The notes beneath the pieces were generated by a model. The model saw nothing but the letters and a program-made list of their open reading frames with translations, was not told the origin of the DNA and did not search any database. From positions 1-49,895 of the forward strand of contig JASEEV010000010.1 in NCBI GenBank assembly GCA_030019435.1: a DNA stretch of 49,895 bases, read 5' to 3'. The translations under genes and the position numbers were made by a program. This document shows, one piece after another, positions 25,472-33,183 of the stretch (positions within the stretch are counted from its first letter, which is position 1; every line of letters starts with the position of its first letter). Source of the DNA: Methanocellales archaeon (GTDB lineage Archaea > Halobacteriota > UBA148).

Positions 25472-26074
25472 ATGATGAACCAAATCCTAGAATCGCTTGC
25501 GATTCTCAGTTTAGTTGTATTGATTCTGTCTTCGGGATGCATAGAAAAGCCAGAGATGAATCTAGCAGGCAAATCGGTATTGATGGTGATCGCCCCCGAG
25601 AACTTTAGAGATGAGGAGCTAAGTTATCCTAAACGGATATTCGAGGATGCTGGAGCCAGGGTGGTGATTGCTAGCAAGATCACTGCCCCAGCGAAAGGAA
25701 TGCTCGGGATGGAGACAACTCCTGATATTTCGCTTGACCAAGTGGTCGTTGATGACTACGGTGCCATCATCTTCGTTGGGGGATCTGGGGCGAGAACGTA
25801 TTTCGATGATTCCAGGGTGCATTCCATCGCAAAAGAAGCCTATGAACAGGGAAAGATAGTTGCAGCCATTTGCATAGCGCCAGTAATCCTTGCCAACGCT
25901 GATATTCTCGATGGCAAGAATGCGACCGTCTTTAGCTCTGAGATAAGTTCCTTAGAGCTAAGAGGTGCACACTACACTGGAGAATCCGTCACGCAGGATG
26001 GAAACATAGTTACTGCTAACGGTCCAGCTGCATCCAAGCAATTTGCAGAAAAAATAGCTGAGATGTTGTCATGA
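25472..26074 (+). CDS. lipoprotein of the DJ-1/PfpI superfamily
   Basis: This 200-residue protein has an N-terminal hydrophobic signal ending in the lipobox-like LSSGC (C23), so it is probably anchored outside the membrane. The DJ-1/PfpI fold follows: E43 in APENFRDEEL, 'YGAIIFVGGSGARTYF' and the nucleophile elbow with C134 in AAICIAPVILAN. Family members act as glyoxalases, deglycases, chaperones or peptidases, and none of these can be chosen here. An exported member is unusual. The 3' end overlaps the DUF72 gene by four bases. Confidence 0.8.
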   Translation: MMNQILESLAILSLVVLILSSGCIEKPEMNLAGKSVLMVIAPENFRDEELSYPKRIFEDAGARVVIASKITAPAKGMLGMETTPDISLDQVVVDDYGAIIFVGGSGARTYFDDSRVHSIAKEAYEQGKIVAAICIAPVILANADILDGKNATVFSSEISSLELRGAHYTGESVTQDGNIVTANGPAASKQFAEKIAEMLS

Positions 26075-26769
26075 TTCACGTCGGTTGCTGTGGCTTTTCA
26101 GTTGGGATGGAGAAGTATTTCCAGAGCTTTAAGCTGGTGGAGGTGCAAAAAACGTTCTATAAGCCTCCTTTGATCAAAACTGCACTTAGATGGAGGGAGA
26201 GTGCCCCAAAGGACTTTGAGTTCACGGTCAAGGCTTGGCAACTCATCACACACCTGCCGAAAAGTCCTACGTATCGTAGAGCGAACATAGAAGTTCCCTC
26301 TGAGGAGAAATACGGCTTCTTCAGACCCACCAAGGAGGTATTCAACGCTTGGGAGGGGACGAAGGAGATCTGTGAGGCGCTTGAGACGAAGATAGTGCTC
26401 TTCCAGACACCACATAGTTTCAGAGCGACAAAGGAGAACGTTGCCAACATGAAGGAGTTCTTCTCCTCCATATCAGGCTTCACGTTCGCTTGGGAGCCCA
26501 GGGGCTGGGATGATGTGCTCGTTAGGGAGGTATGCAAGGAGCTAGGGCTGGTGCATTGCGTGGATCCTTTTGTCGGCAAGCCAACACATGGAGACATCAT
26601 CTATCTACGCCTGCATGGCATTGGTGGCTATCGTTATCGATACAAAAAGGAGGATCTGCTAACGTTGAGGAGATTCTGCGAAGCAGATAAGGGCGTCTAT
26701 TGTCTTTTCAACAACGTCTACATGTATGAGAACGCGTTAGAGTTCAAGGAGATGATCTTGGGCATATAG
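26071..26769 (+). CDS. DUF72 family TIM-barrel protein
   Basis: This 232-residue protein has the DUF72 pattern: 'VGCCGFSVGMEKYFQSFKLVEVQKTFYKPP' at the start, 'FEFTVKAWQLITH', 'FAWEPRGWDD' and 'IIYLRLHGIGGYRYRYKKEDL' later. The family is widespread in archaea and has no established reaction, although links to DNA repair have been suggested. It is translationally coupled to the PfpI-like lipoprotein gene. It is followed by a 0.87-kb stretch without intact genes. Confidence 0.85.
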   Translation: MIHVGCCGFSVGMEKYFQSFKLVEVQKTFYKPPLIKTALRWRESAPKDFEFTVKAWQLITHLPKSPTYRRANIEVPSEEKYGFFRPTKEVFNAWEGTKEICEALETKIVLFQTPHSFRATKENVANMKEFFSSISGFTFAWEPRGWDDVLVREVCKELGLVHCVDPFVGKPTHGDIIYLRLHGIGGYRYRYKKEDLLTLRRFCEADKGVYCLFNNVYMYENALEFKEMILGI

Positions 26770-26869
26770 CCCCCCTAATCAGAGACTGTCAACTTAACTA
26801 TAGAAGGAGGTGAGGCAAGGAAACCGAAGGTTTCCGCAGAGTCATGGGTGAATACGGTGATGTTAATGA

Positions 26870-27256
26870 ACTAGGGCCGCCAGAATTCTAAATCTAAATG
26901 AATCCTTGAAAATCCTTTTTTATTTGCTAAATCTTTCGCATATTTCTGAAATTTTTCGTCATCTCCAGGTTTTAAATCCATAATTCCATTACCGTCCAAT
27001 GGTAATTCCAAAAAAAACATTTATTGCTTTTCTAGCAGCACCCCAGTTATTTTTAGCGCCCTCTAGAAATTGTTCCATAAGTTTATTTGTATATTTTTCC
27101 AACCTATTGCTAAATTGCCTTTCTGATATATCTTTGAATTTTTCGAGCATTTTCTACTATGCCTAAAGCTCCTTGCCCCCTTAAGGTTGAAGCTCCAATG
27201 GAAATGTTCGCTACTCGTTTCTGAATTAATTTGATGTTGGGCTTTTCCTTAGTCAT
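26870..27256 (-). pseudogene. frameshifted small cassette-type hypothetical gene
   Basis: From ATG 27256 (with AGGTGA upstream) the minus strand reads MTKEKPNIKLIQKRVANISIGASTLRGQGALGIVENAR. Removing one A in an A5 run lets it continue KFKDISERQFSNRLEKYTNKLMEQFLEGAKNNWGAARKAINVFF. A second one-base shift at a T8 run restores LELPLDGNG...KYAKDLANKKGFSRIHLDLEFWRP to a stop at 26870. I recall a small hypothetical family with SIxxSTLRxQG, NWGAARKAxNxFL and ARIHLDLxYWR motifs, with about 25 more residues in the middle. Both shifts are at homopolymers, so sequencing error is possible. It starts 45 bases after an attC-like site. Confidence 0.6.
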
Positions 27257-27300
27257 GATTTCACCTATTTCTCGCTGTAATTTTATCCGCCCATGATTTC

Positions 27301-27387
27301 ATATAACGGCTGGGGGATATGCGAAGTTCGAGTGTAGCGAAGGGTTTGGACGGAGCGATAGCGTAGCCGCATATCCACCTGTTATAC
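27301..27387 (-). repeat. attC-like imperfect inverted repeat
   Basis: Read on the minus strand it runs from GTATAAC to GTTATAT. Arms GGATATGCG (27368-27376 reversed) and CGCATATCC (27315-27323 reversed) pair perfectly over nine bases, and AAC/GTT ends lie outside spacers of 4-7 bases. Its 3' flank leads into the start of the decayed gene at 27256, as expected for adjacent integron cassettes. No intact ORF precedes it on that strand. Confidence 0.55.
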
Positions 27388-27648
27388 GCCCCGAAGGGCG
27401 GGGGAGCGACAGCGACCGAAGTGTAATGGAGGAAGAGAGGCATATTGAAAGCCCTCGTTTGGTGGTTCAGTTTCATCACTATATTTTCTATTTTCTGCAC
27501 TTTAAAGATGCCTATCCATTAAAATGAAGCAATTACCTATTGAATTGTTCAATATTTTAGTAACAATGATTATATAGCCCAACATAAGCAAAATACTTAA
27601 ATATAAGCCCATATATTAGTATATAGCCATTACTTAGGTGGAATTGAC

Positions 27649-27882
27649 CTGTCTGATATCTCGTTAGCAGCAATAACTCGCATCGTTAAAAAAGTAGACC
27701 CACATATCCGTATAGGGAAGTCAACAAAGGTTGAACTCCTTAACACCGTTGAGGAATATGCTACAAAAATTTCAGAGATTGCTATCACAACAGCACGGAA
27801 CGCAAATAGAAGTACTGTATTAACGCAGGATATTGAAAATGCAAAAGAACAGTTGATAAAAGGAATAGTATTTGCCAAATAA
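27649..27882 (+). CDS. archaeal histone-fold protein, missed by the ORF track
   Basis: The frame is open from 27607 to TAA 27880-27882 and reads DLSDISLAAITRIVKKVDPHIRIGKSTKVELLNTVEEYATKISEIAITTARNANRSTVLTQDIENAKEQLI. Helix-strand-helix order, 'ITRIVKK', a central long helix and 'ANRSTVLTQDI' match archaeal histones (compare HAGRKTVKxEDI). No ATG, GTG or TTG lies in frame. CTG 27649 has GGTGG seven bases upstream and is the best start, with ATT 27643 as the alternative. The start may be non-canonical or lost by mutation. The stop abuts the next ATG, so it leads the aminomutase operon. A TATA-like box lies about 45 bases upstream. Confidence 0.65.
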   Translation: MSDISLAAITRIVKKVDPHIRIGKSTKVELLNTVEEYATKISEIAITTARNANRSTVLTQDIENAKEQLIKGIVFAK

Positions 27883-29985
27883 ATGAGGAAAATTATTTTG
27901 AACCAAAAAAAAGATTGCGAACCCCATTCCGTCAAATATACCTCTATTGACGAGCATCTAATGAATTTTGGTGCAGATATTAAAGAGATTGAAAGAGTAA
28001 AAAGAAAGTACCCAATGAAAATTCCACATTACTTTTTAGGATTAATTAAAGAAAAGGAGGATCCTATTTGGAAACAATGTGTTCCGTCTATAGAAGAACT
28101 GAAAGATGTTTACAATATTGAAGATCCCCTGAGAGAGGAAAAACATACAAGGGTCTCCTGTCTCGTTCATAAATACCCGGACAGGGTCCTATTATTAGTC
28201 AGTAGTAAATGTGCAATGTATTGTAGATTTTGTACACGAAAAAGAAAAGTGGGCAGAACTCAACAGATTTCTATGGTGGAAATTTTCAGAGCAATAGATT
28301 ATATTAGAGAACACAAAGAAGTAAGGGACGTATTAGTATCAGGTGGTGACCCATTAACAAGGACGGATCGTGAACTCGAAATTATTCTTAAGGAGTTGCG
28401 ATCAATCCCCCATGTTGATATAATACGAATAGGCACTAGAATACCATGTGTGCAACCATCGCGAATTACTAAAAGACTAGCAAATATGCTAAGAAAATAT
28501 CACCCATTATATATAAATATCCATTTTAATCATCCTATGGAGATTACTGAGGAGTCTAAGAAGGCATGTGAGACATTAGCGGATGCGGGGATTCCACTAG
28601 GTAGCCAAACGGTTCTATTGAAAGGGGTAAACGATTCGGTAGAGGTCATGAAGGAATTGGTACAGAAACTCCTAAGTATCAGGGTTAAACCATATTATGT
28701 TTACCAATGTGACCCTGTTATGGGTGTAGAGCATTTTAGAACTTCTATAGATGTGGGAATAAACATAATGAAGCAACTACAAGGATTTACCTCAGGTCTA
28801 TGCATCCCACATTTTGTTATAGATGGACCTGGCGGTAAAATTCCTATCTCACCTCAATATGTTAAAGAAATTACTCCCGAAGAAATCATTGTTACAAATT
28901 ATTTAAATGATATGTATACTTATCCAAATTCACACAAGGTTTTTTCAAATGAATTGATAAATAAAGAAAGATTAAGAATTGGGCTTACATTTAATCTTAA
29001 AAGAGATCCTGCGAAAAATGAGAGATTTGATAAATATTCAGAATTTGATGATATATCCACTATTGATGCGATTAGAAAGGCAATAGAATCTGGTGGATAT
29101 GAAGTTGTTTTGTTGGAGGCAAATCTAGATTTCATTGAAAAATTGAAAAAAACTCGTGTTGATTTTGTATTTAATATAGCAGAAGGCATAAATGGAGATA
29201 GTAGAGAATCACAGGTGCCAGCAATATTAGATATGTTCAATATTCCCTATTCAGGATCTGGGGTTTTGACTCAAGCTATTACTTTGACCAAGAGCATGAC
29301 AAAGGATATACTGCTTTATCACAATATTCCAACTCCAAATTATCAATTATTTAAAAATACTCGTCAAAAACTTAAACCAGCTTTAAAATTCCCATTGATA
29401 GTAAAACCGAACTGCGAAGGATCAAGCAAAGGGATCAATAATAATTCATTAGTATTTGATGATGAATCATTAACAAAACAGATAAAATATGTGATAAATA
29501 ATTATTCCCAAGATGCTTTGGTTGAGGAATATTGCAACGGGCGGGAATTTACCGTATCTATTCTGGGAAATGTAAAACCTAAGGTTTTGCCTATTGTCGA
29601 AATAACATTCGACCATTTACCTGAGAATATAAACAAATTTGATTCTTACGAGGTTAAATGGATTTACGATAACCCGAAAAATCCTATTGACCCTATAAGT
29701 TGCCCAGCTAATCTCACACCAAAATTAAGAAAACAAGTAGAAAAGATTGCCCTTGATGCATATTCCGTTTTAGGATGTGTTGATTGTTGCAGAATAGACC
29801 TTAGACTTGATTCTAATGGCATACCTAATGTACTTGATGTTAATACTCTTCCTGGTTTAATACCTGACCCAAAACAAAATTCAAGGTTTCCAAGAGCCTG
29901 TTTTGCAGCAGGTATGACCTATAATCAAATGATTCTTGAGATTTTACATGCCGGGATGATTCGATGTGGACTGCGTAATAAATAG
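27883..29985 (+). CDS. lysine 2,3-aminomutase fused to an ATP-grasp (D-Ala-D-Ala ligase-like) domain
   Basis: The first 350 or so residues are a KamA-type radical-SAM enzyme: C110-x3-C114-x2-C117 (CAMYCRFC), SGGDPLT at about 153-159, and GGKIP with the likely PLP lysine K319. D277 (QCDPVMG) and D314 (FVIDGPGG) correspond to the two aspartates that hold the lysine side chain in known lysine 2,3-aminomutase, so lysine to beta-lysine is the likely reaction. From about residue 365 a complete ATP-grasp ligase follows (FPLIVKPNCEGSSKGI, LVEEYCNGREF, VLDVNTLPGLIP). Separate aminomutases are about 400 residues, so this 700-residue form is a true fusion. Base composition is much richer in A+T than the neighbours. 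It heads an operon with a second ligase and an acetyltransferase. Confidence 0.9.
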   Translation: MRKIILNQKKDCEPHSVKYTSIDEHLMNFGADIKEIERVKRKYPMKIPHYFLGLIKEKEDPIWKQCVPSIEELKDVYNIEDPLREEKHTRVSCLVHKYPDRVLLLVSSKCAMYCRFCTRKRKVGRTQQISMVEIFRAIDYIREHKEVRDVLVSGGDPLTRTDRELEIILKELRSIPHVDIIRIGTRIPCVQPSRITKRLANMLRKYHPLYINIHFNHPMEITEESKKACETLADAGIPLGSQTVLLKGVNDSVEVMKELVQKLLSIRVKPYYVYQCDPVMGVEHFRTSIDVGINIMKQLQGFTSGLCIPHFVIDGPGGKIPISPQYVKEITPEEIIVTNYLNDMYTYPNSHKVFSNELINKERLRIGLTFNLKRDPAKNERFDKYSEFDDISTIDAIRKAIESGGYEVVLLEANLDFIEKLKKTRVDFVFNIAEGINGDSRESQVPAILDMFNIPYSGSGVLTQAITLTKSMTKDILLYHNIPTPNYQLFKNTRQKLKPALKFPLIVKPNCEGSSKGINNNSLVFDDESLTKQIKYVINNYSQDALVEEYCNGREFTVSILGNVKPKVLPIVEITFDHLPENINKFDSYEVKWIYDNPKNPIDPISCPANLTPKLRKQVEKIALDAYSVLGCVDCCRIDLRLDSNGIPNVLDVNTLPGLIPDPKQNSRFPRACFAAGMTYNQMILEILHAGMIRCGLRNK

Positions 29986-29996
29986 GTGAATTTAAT

Positions 29997-30998
29997 ATGA
30001 ATATCGCAATGATTTATTCAAAAGGAGATATGTCAACAGCATTTCCTTACGATTTCAAAGGAAGGGAAGATAATGAAAGTGTTGAGGATGTAAAGAAGGC
30101 ATTAATATCACTTGGCCATGAGGTAGTTGTTGTTCCGGCAGACGATTGTATGTTTGAAACACTTAAAAAAATGATAGGAAAAAACAATCTGGATCTGGTT
30201 TTTAACTTGGCTGATGATGGATACAATTTGAATACGCAACTAGAACCTCAAATTCCCGCAATGCTCGACCTTCTGGGTATACCTTATACTGGTTCGGACC
30301 ATCTATGTCTTGGAAACTGTTTAAATAAGGTCAGAACAAAACATTTACTATTAGCAAATGGCCTTCCGACGCCGAAATTCAAGATATTTAATAGGAAAAC
30401 ATCTAATAAATTGGATATTTCTCAACTTAAATTTCCGCTTATTGTTAAGCCTTCAAGAGAGGATGGAAGCATAGGCATAAAAAGAGATGCTGTTGTAGAT
30501 GACCAAAAATCGTTAATTAAAAAGGTGAATGATACAATTGAAAAGTATAATCAACCGGCGCTCGTGGAAGAATTTATTGAAGGACGAGAGGTAGATGTAG
30601 GCATAATAGGGCGAGAGAAATTAATTGTACTTCCAATATCAGAAATAAATTTTACATTGCCCACCGGGGAAAGAAATTTTATATCTTACAATGGGAAATG
30701 GGAAGAAATGAGTATCTATTATCTTGGAACGACATGCCAATGCCCTACAAGATTGAATGTAGCACTCAAGAAGACCTTGAAAAAAATGGCAAAAAAGGCA
30801 TACAAATTAATGGGTGTAAAAGATTATGGACGAATCGATTTTAGAATAAGTAATGATGGTAATATCTACATACTCGAAGTAAATCCAAATCCAGATATTT
30901 CGAGAGATTCCGGGCTTGCAAGAATGGCAAGAGCATATAAAATGACCTATGAAAATTTAATCGATCGGATTGTAAAAACATCACTTGATAATGAATAA
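29997..30998 (+). CDS. D-Ala-D-Ala ligase-like ATP-grasp protein
   Basis: This 333-residue ligase has the same architecture as the C-terminal half of the preceding fusion: 'DLVFNLADDGYN', 'IPAMLDLLGIPYTGSD', 'FPLIVKPSREDGSIGIK' (about residues 146-162), 'LVEEFIEGREVDVGIIG' and the metal-binding 'YILEVNPNPDISRDSG'. The paralogy suggests a duplicated ligase acting on the product of the first. Archaea have no D-Ala peptidoglycan, so a peptide or amide bond on a small molecule is more likely. It lies 11 bases after the fusion gene with AGGTGA in front. A+T content is high. Confidence 0.85.
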   Translation: MNIAMIYSKGDMSTAFPYDFKGREDNESVEDVKKALISLGHEVVVVPADDCMFETLKKMIGKNNLDLVFNLADDGYNLNTQLEPQIPAMLDLLGIPYTGSDHLCLGNCLNKVRTKHLLLANGLPTPKFKIFNRKTSNKLDISQLKFPLIVKPSREDGSIGIKRDAVVDDQKSLIKKVNDTIEKYNQPALVEEFIEGREVDVGIIGREKLIVLPISEINFTLPTGERNFISYNGKWEEMSIYYLGTTCQCPTRLNVALKKTLKKMAKKAYKLMGVKDYGRIDFRISNDGNIYILEVNPNPDISRDSGLARMARAYKMTYENLIDRIVKTSLDNE

Positions 30999-31014
30999 TA
31001 GAGGGTTATAGATT

Positions 31015-31557
31015 ATGAAAAATGGGGTATATCTTCGTAAAGTAGAATTAAAAGATACAGAAATTTTATTTAAATGGTTTAATGATAAAGAAAATGTAAA
31101 ATATATGAGCACCATAATGAGATGTAACCCCCATTCAAAAGAGAGTATTGAGAATGAGATAAACAATTCTGATGATAATTACGAACGCCTTTTTATGGTA
31201 TGTGTTAACAGTGATGAAAAAACAATAGGATATGCGGGCATAGATGATATTGACTTTAATGACAAAAGAGCCGAGATATTTTTCCTGATCGGTGAAATAG
31301 AAGAAAAAAGAAAAGGTTATGGTAAGAAAATTGTAAAACTACTGTTAGATTATGCCTTCAATGAACTATGTTTAAACAGCCTTTTTGCAACCGCAACAAT
31401 AGAAAATAAACCAGCAATTAGTGTGCTTGAAAAAGCTGGCTTTAGCCGGATTGGAATAAGACGCCAATACAATTATATTAATAGGAAATATCTTGATGAA
31501 ATATTTTTTGATATAACACATGAAGATTATGAGATTTCAAAACGGAATAATATATAA
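31015..31557 (+). CDS. GNAT-family N-acetyltransferase
   Basis: This 180-residue protein is of the RimJ/RimL-like Acetyltransf_3 type. It starts VYLRKVELKDTEILFKWFND, has the acetyl-CoA loop 'EEKRKGYGKKIVKLLLDYAF' (Q/RxxGxG/A variant) near residues 101-120, and the C-terminal 'NKPAISVLEKAGFSRIG'. It closes the four-gene A+T-rich operon 16 bases after the second ligase. An acetyltransferase after a lysine aminomutase recalls ablA-ablB of N-epsilon-acetyl-beta-lysine synthesis, but this protein is not obviously AblB. The presence of two ligases implies a larger product. Confidence 0.85.
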   Translation: MKNGVYLRKVELKDTEILFKWFNDKENVKYMSTIMRCNPHSKESIENEINNSDDNYERLFMVCVNSDEKTIGYAGIDDIDFNDKRAEIFFLIGEIEEKRKGYGKKIVKLLLDYAFNELCLNSLFATATIENKPAISVLEKAGFSRIGIRRQYNYINRKYLDEIFFDITHEDYEISKRNNI

Positions 31558-31690
31558 TAAGTTGTAATTACAAAGTTGGATGTTTACACTTTTCTTTGGA
31601 AGCATTTTGCCATCCTATGAACCACCAAATTTACTTGTTGCTATTTGGTTGTGCCTAACATAGCATCAACCTTTCATTGAATTCTCCTAA

Positions 31691-32065
31691 TCATACCATA
31701 ATCGCATTTTTAACGTCTCTGAAATGCTGATCGCCCGTCAGAATCCTAGCGCCCAAAACAACAGAAGATGCAAGAACATGGGAATCCATCATTCCCCAGC
31801 CTTTAACGATCTTCTTTCTCTCATAGTTCGTCTCTCCGGCTTTGATCCCAATTTCTTCGTCTATTTCCACGATCCTTGATGTACCATATAGTAGAGGAAG
31901 AATCTCATCGAAGTCCCTGTTGTTTCTTAGAGCGTATTCTTTTAGCTCTGAGAGTGTTGTTGTTAATGTGATCAGCTCATCGCCCTCAATATATTTCTTG
32001 ACCCTTCTTCCTCTATCAGAGCCTATTATAAACTCCACCCATGCAAACGCATCGACGATGAGCAT
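31691..32065 (-). CDS. vapC: VapC-type PIN-domain toxin
   Basis: This 124-residue PIN nuclease has acidic residues D5 (LIVDAFAWVEF), E40 (LSELKEY), D94 (MMDSHVLA) and D112 (TGDQHF). It lies two bases after its antitoxin gene. It resembles the toxin at 4380 in length and termini but pairs with a different antitoxin fold. It marks the right edge of the A+T-rich island and returns to the normal base composition of the window. Confidence 0.85.
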   Translation of the reverse strand: MLIVDAFAWVEFIIGSDRGRRVKKYIEGDELITLTTTLSELKEYALRNNRDFDEILPLLYGTSRIVEIDEEIGIKAGETNYERKKIVKGWGMMDSHVLASSVVLGARILTGDQHFRDVKNAIMV

Positions 32066-32067
32066 GT

Positions 32068-32277
32068 TTAAAACTCATGATCTTCTGAGACATGCTTAAA
32101 GGGGGGCAATCCCTTCCATATCCCAAACATCTCTTCTACTTTTACTTTCTCAACACCTTTAACTATGATCTCGTCTCCCTCTCTAACGTTTGTTTCATCT
32201 AATACTTCTTTTGGCATTATCACCCCGAGCGAGTTCCCAATTCTTCTTACTTTTGCCTTGAACAATTCCAACACCAT
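32068..32277 (-). CDS. vapB: AbrB/MazE-type antitoxin
   Basis: This 69-residue protein has a swapped-hairpin N terminus (VRRIGNSLGVIMPKEVLDETNVREGDEIIV), the AbrB DNA-binding signature, and a C-terminal tail that would bind the PIN toxin. Upstream lie two TATAACAT direct repeats (32280-32287, 32293-32300) and a TATA-like element overlapping the end of the MBL-hydrolase gene. These are likely sites for autoregulation. Confidence 0.8.
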   Translation of the reverse strand: MVLELFKAKVRRIGNSLGVIMPKEVLDETNVREGDEIIVKGVEKVKVEEMFGIWKGLPPFKHVSEDHEF

Positions 32278-32291
32278 AGTATAACATGTAG

Positions 32292-33179
32292 TTATAACAT
32301 ATATAGGTGACGGTTATGAGGAGGGGAAGCTCTCTCATAAAGCTCCTTCCTCCTAGCCTCTAACATCTCTATACTGCGACCAACATACTCAGCAGCGGTG
32401 ATGACCTTCACCTTATCTTCAGCAGCCTCATATACTGGCATAATTCTCTCCTTATATCTTAGGTCGCGCATGAAATGATGCTCAGGGATGAGCGTCTCCA
32501 CAGGAGTTTCTCTGACCATTCTCACCATGTTCTCGACGGACAGCTCTAGGCTCTTCTTTGAGTATCTATAGCCCAGCATATACGTCATCGGCCCATCCAG
32601 TATCAGAATATTTGGCTTCTCATCCAAGACGAATCTCATCTGAGCTTCTACAGAAGGTCCCTCGACATCGCTAGTGTAAACCAGTTTTTCTCTTCCGCAA
32701 CTGATGCTCGTCTGCACGACATAGCCAAGCCTGGGGTTTGTGCCATGATAGACGGGTGGAGAGAACCTTATGAGGGTCTTTCCATGCTTATATTCATTTC
32801 CGTCTGCTATTTTTATGGATCTTGCTGCAAGCTTCTCCAAGAAGTAATTCGCTCTAGCATACTGGCTCCTGTTGATCTTTTCGGAGGGATGCTTGATGTA
32901 GACCATCTTACCTTCATATATCTCAGGCTGAGAGGGATCATGATGGTCATAATGATAGTGCGTGACCACTAGGACATCTGCTTTCATGGCATGCTCCTCG
33001 ATATCTCTCCATAGCTCCGCCTCTCTGCCTAGCTCGAGTGGGTGTGGAGGCAGACCATACCTGATTGGAGCCAATGAGACGCCGGGGTCTATCAGTATGC
33101 TCAGGTCAGAGGTCTCCACGTATGTGGCCATGGATCTGGCGCCAAAGCTGTCAAATGCCAGGGGCGTTACATTAAGCAA
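32292..33179 (-). CDS. metallo-beta-lactamase-fold hydrolase (UPF0282-like)
   Basis: This 295-residue archaeal MBL-fold protein has the metal motif THYHYDHHDP at about residues 73-82, 'YTSDVEGPS' near 170 and 'IPEHHFMRD' near 238. These supply the remaining metal ligands. It agrees with the UPF0282 family, whose substrate is unknown. It starts at TTG 33179. It is the last gene of the long leftward C1 cluster, four bases after the zinc-ribbon gene. Confidence 0.8.
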   Translation of the reverse strand: MLNVTPLAFDSFGARSMATYVETSDLSILIDPGVSLAPIRYGLPPHPLELGREAELWRDIEEHAMKADVLVVTHYHYDHHDPSQPEIYEGKMVYIKHPSEKINRSQYARANYFLEKLAARSIKIADGNEYKHGKTLIRFSPPVYHGTNPRLGYVVQTSISCGREKLVYTSDVEGPSVEAQMRFVLDEKPNILILDGPMTYMLGYRYSKKSLELSVENMVRMVRETPVETLIPEHHFMRDLRYKERIMPVYEAAEDKVKVITAAEYVGRSIEMLEARRKELYERASPPHNRHLYML

Positions 33180-33183
33180 TGTC

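Larger units (their letters stand above)
26770..27642. other. intergenic region with a decayed gene, an attC-like site and a promoter
   Basis: After the DUF72 gene come a short hairpin GGAAACC-GAA-GGTTTCC (about 26819-26835) near an AAGGAGGTGA with no credible ORF, a frameshifted minus-strand gene (26870-27256) and an attC-like site (27301-27387). A 12-base inverted-repeat arm TTTGGTGGTTCA (27458-27469) follows. The region ends with an A+T-rich promoter containing TACTTAAATATAAG (about 27593-27606) for the histone-fold gene. No tRNA or intact ORF is seen. Confidence 0.6.

Noticed and set aside
26819-26850. Possible small RNA or gene start at AAGGAGGTGA with the GGAAACC/GGTTTCC hairpin
   Set aside because: The following frames end quickly or have no motif, and nothing matches an RNA family I know.
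27261-27500. Minus-strand ORF of 79 residues through the attC-like site
   Set aside because: Most of it is the translated hairpin, with low-complexity Pro/Ala content and no supported start.
27630-27935. Minus-strand ORF of 101 residues over the start of the aminomutase
   Set aside because: It is the shadow of the histone-fold frame and the aminomutase N terminus on the plus strand. Its sequence has no recognisable pattern.
27883-30998. Peptidoglycan D-Ala-D-Ala ligase function for the ATP-grasp domains
   Set aside because: The setting is archaeal, no mur genes are present, and fusion to an aminomutase points to another amide-forming reaction.
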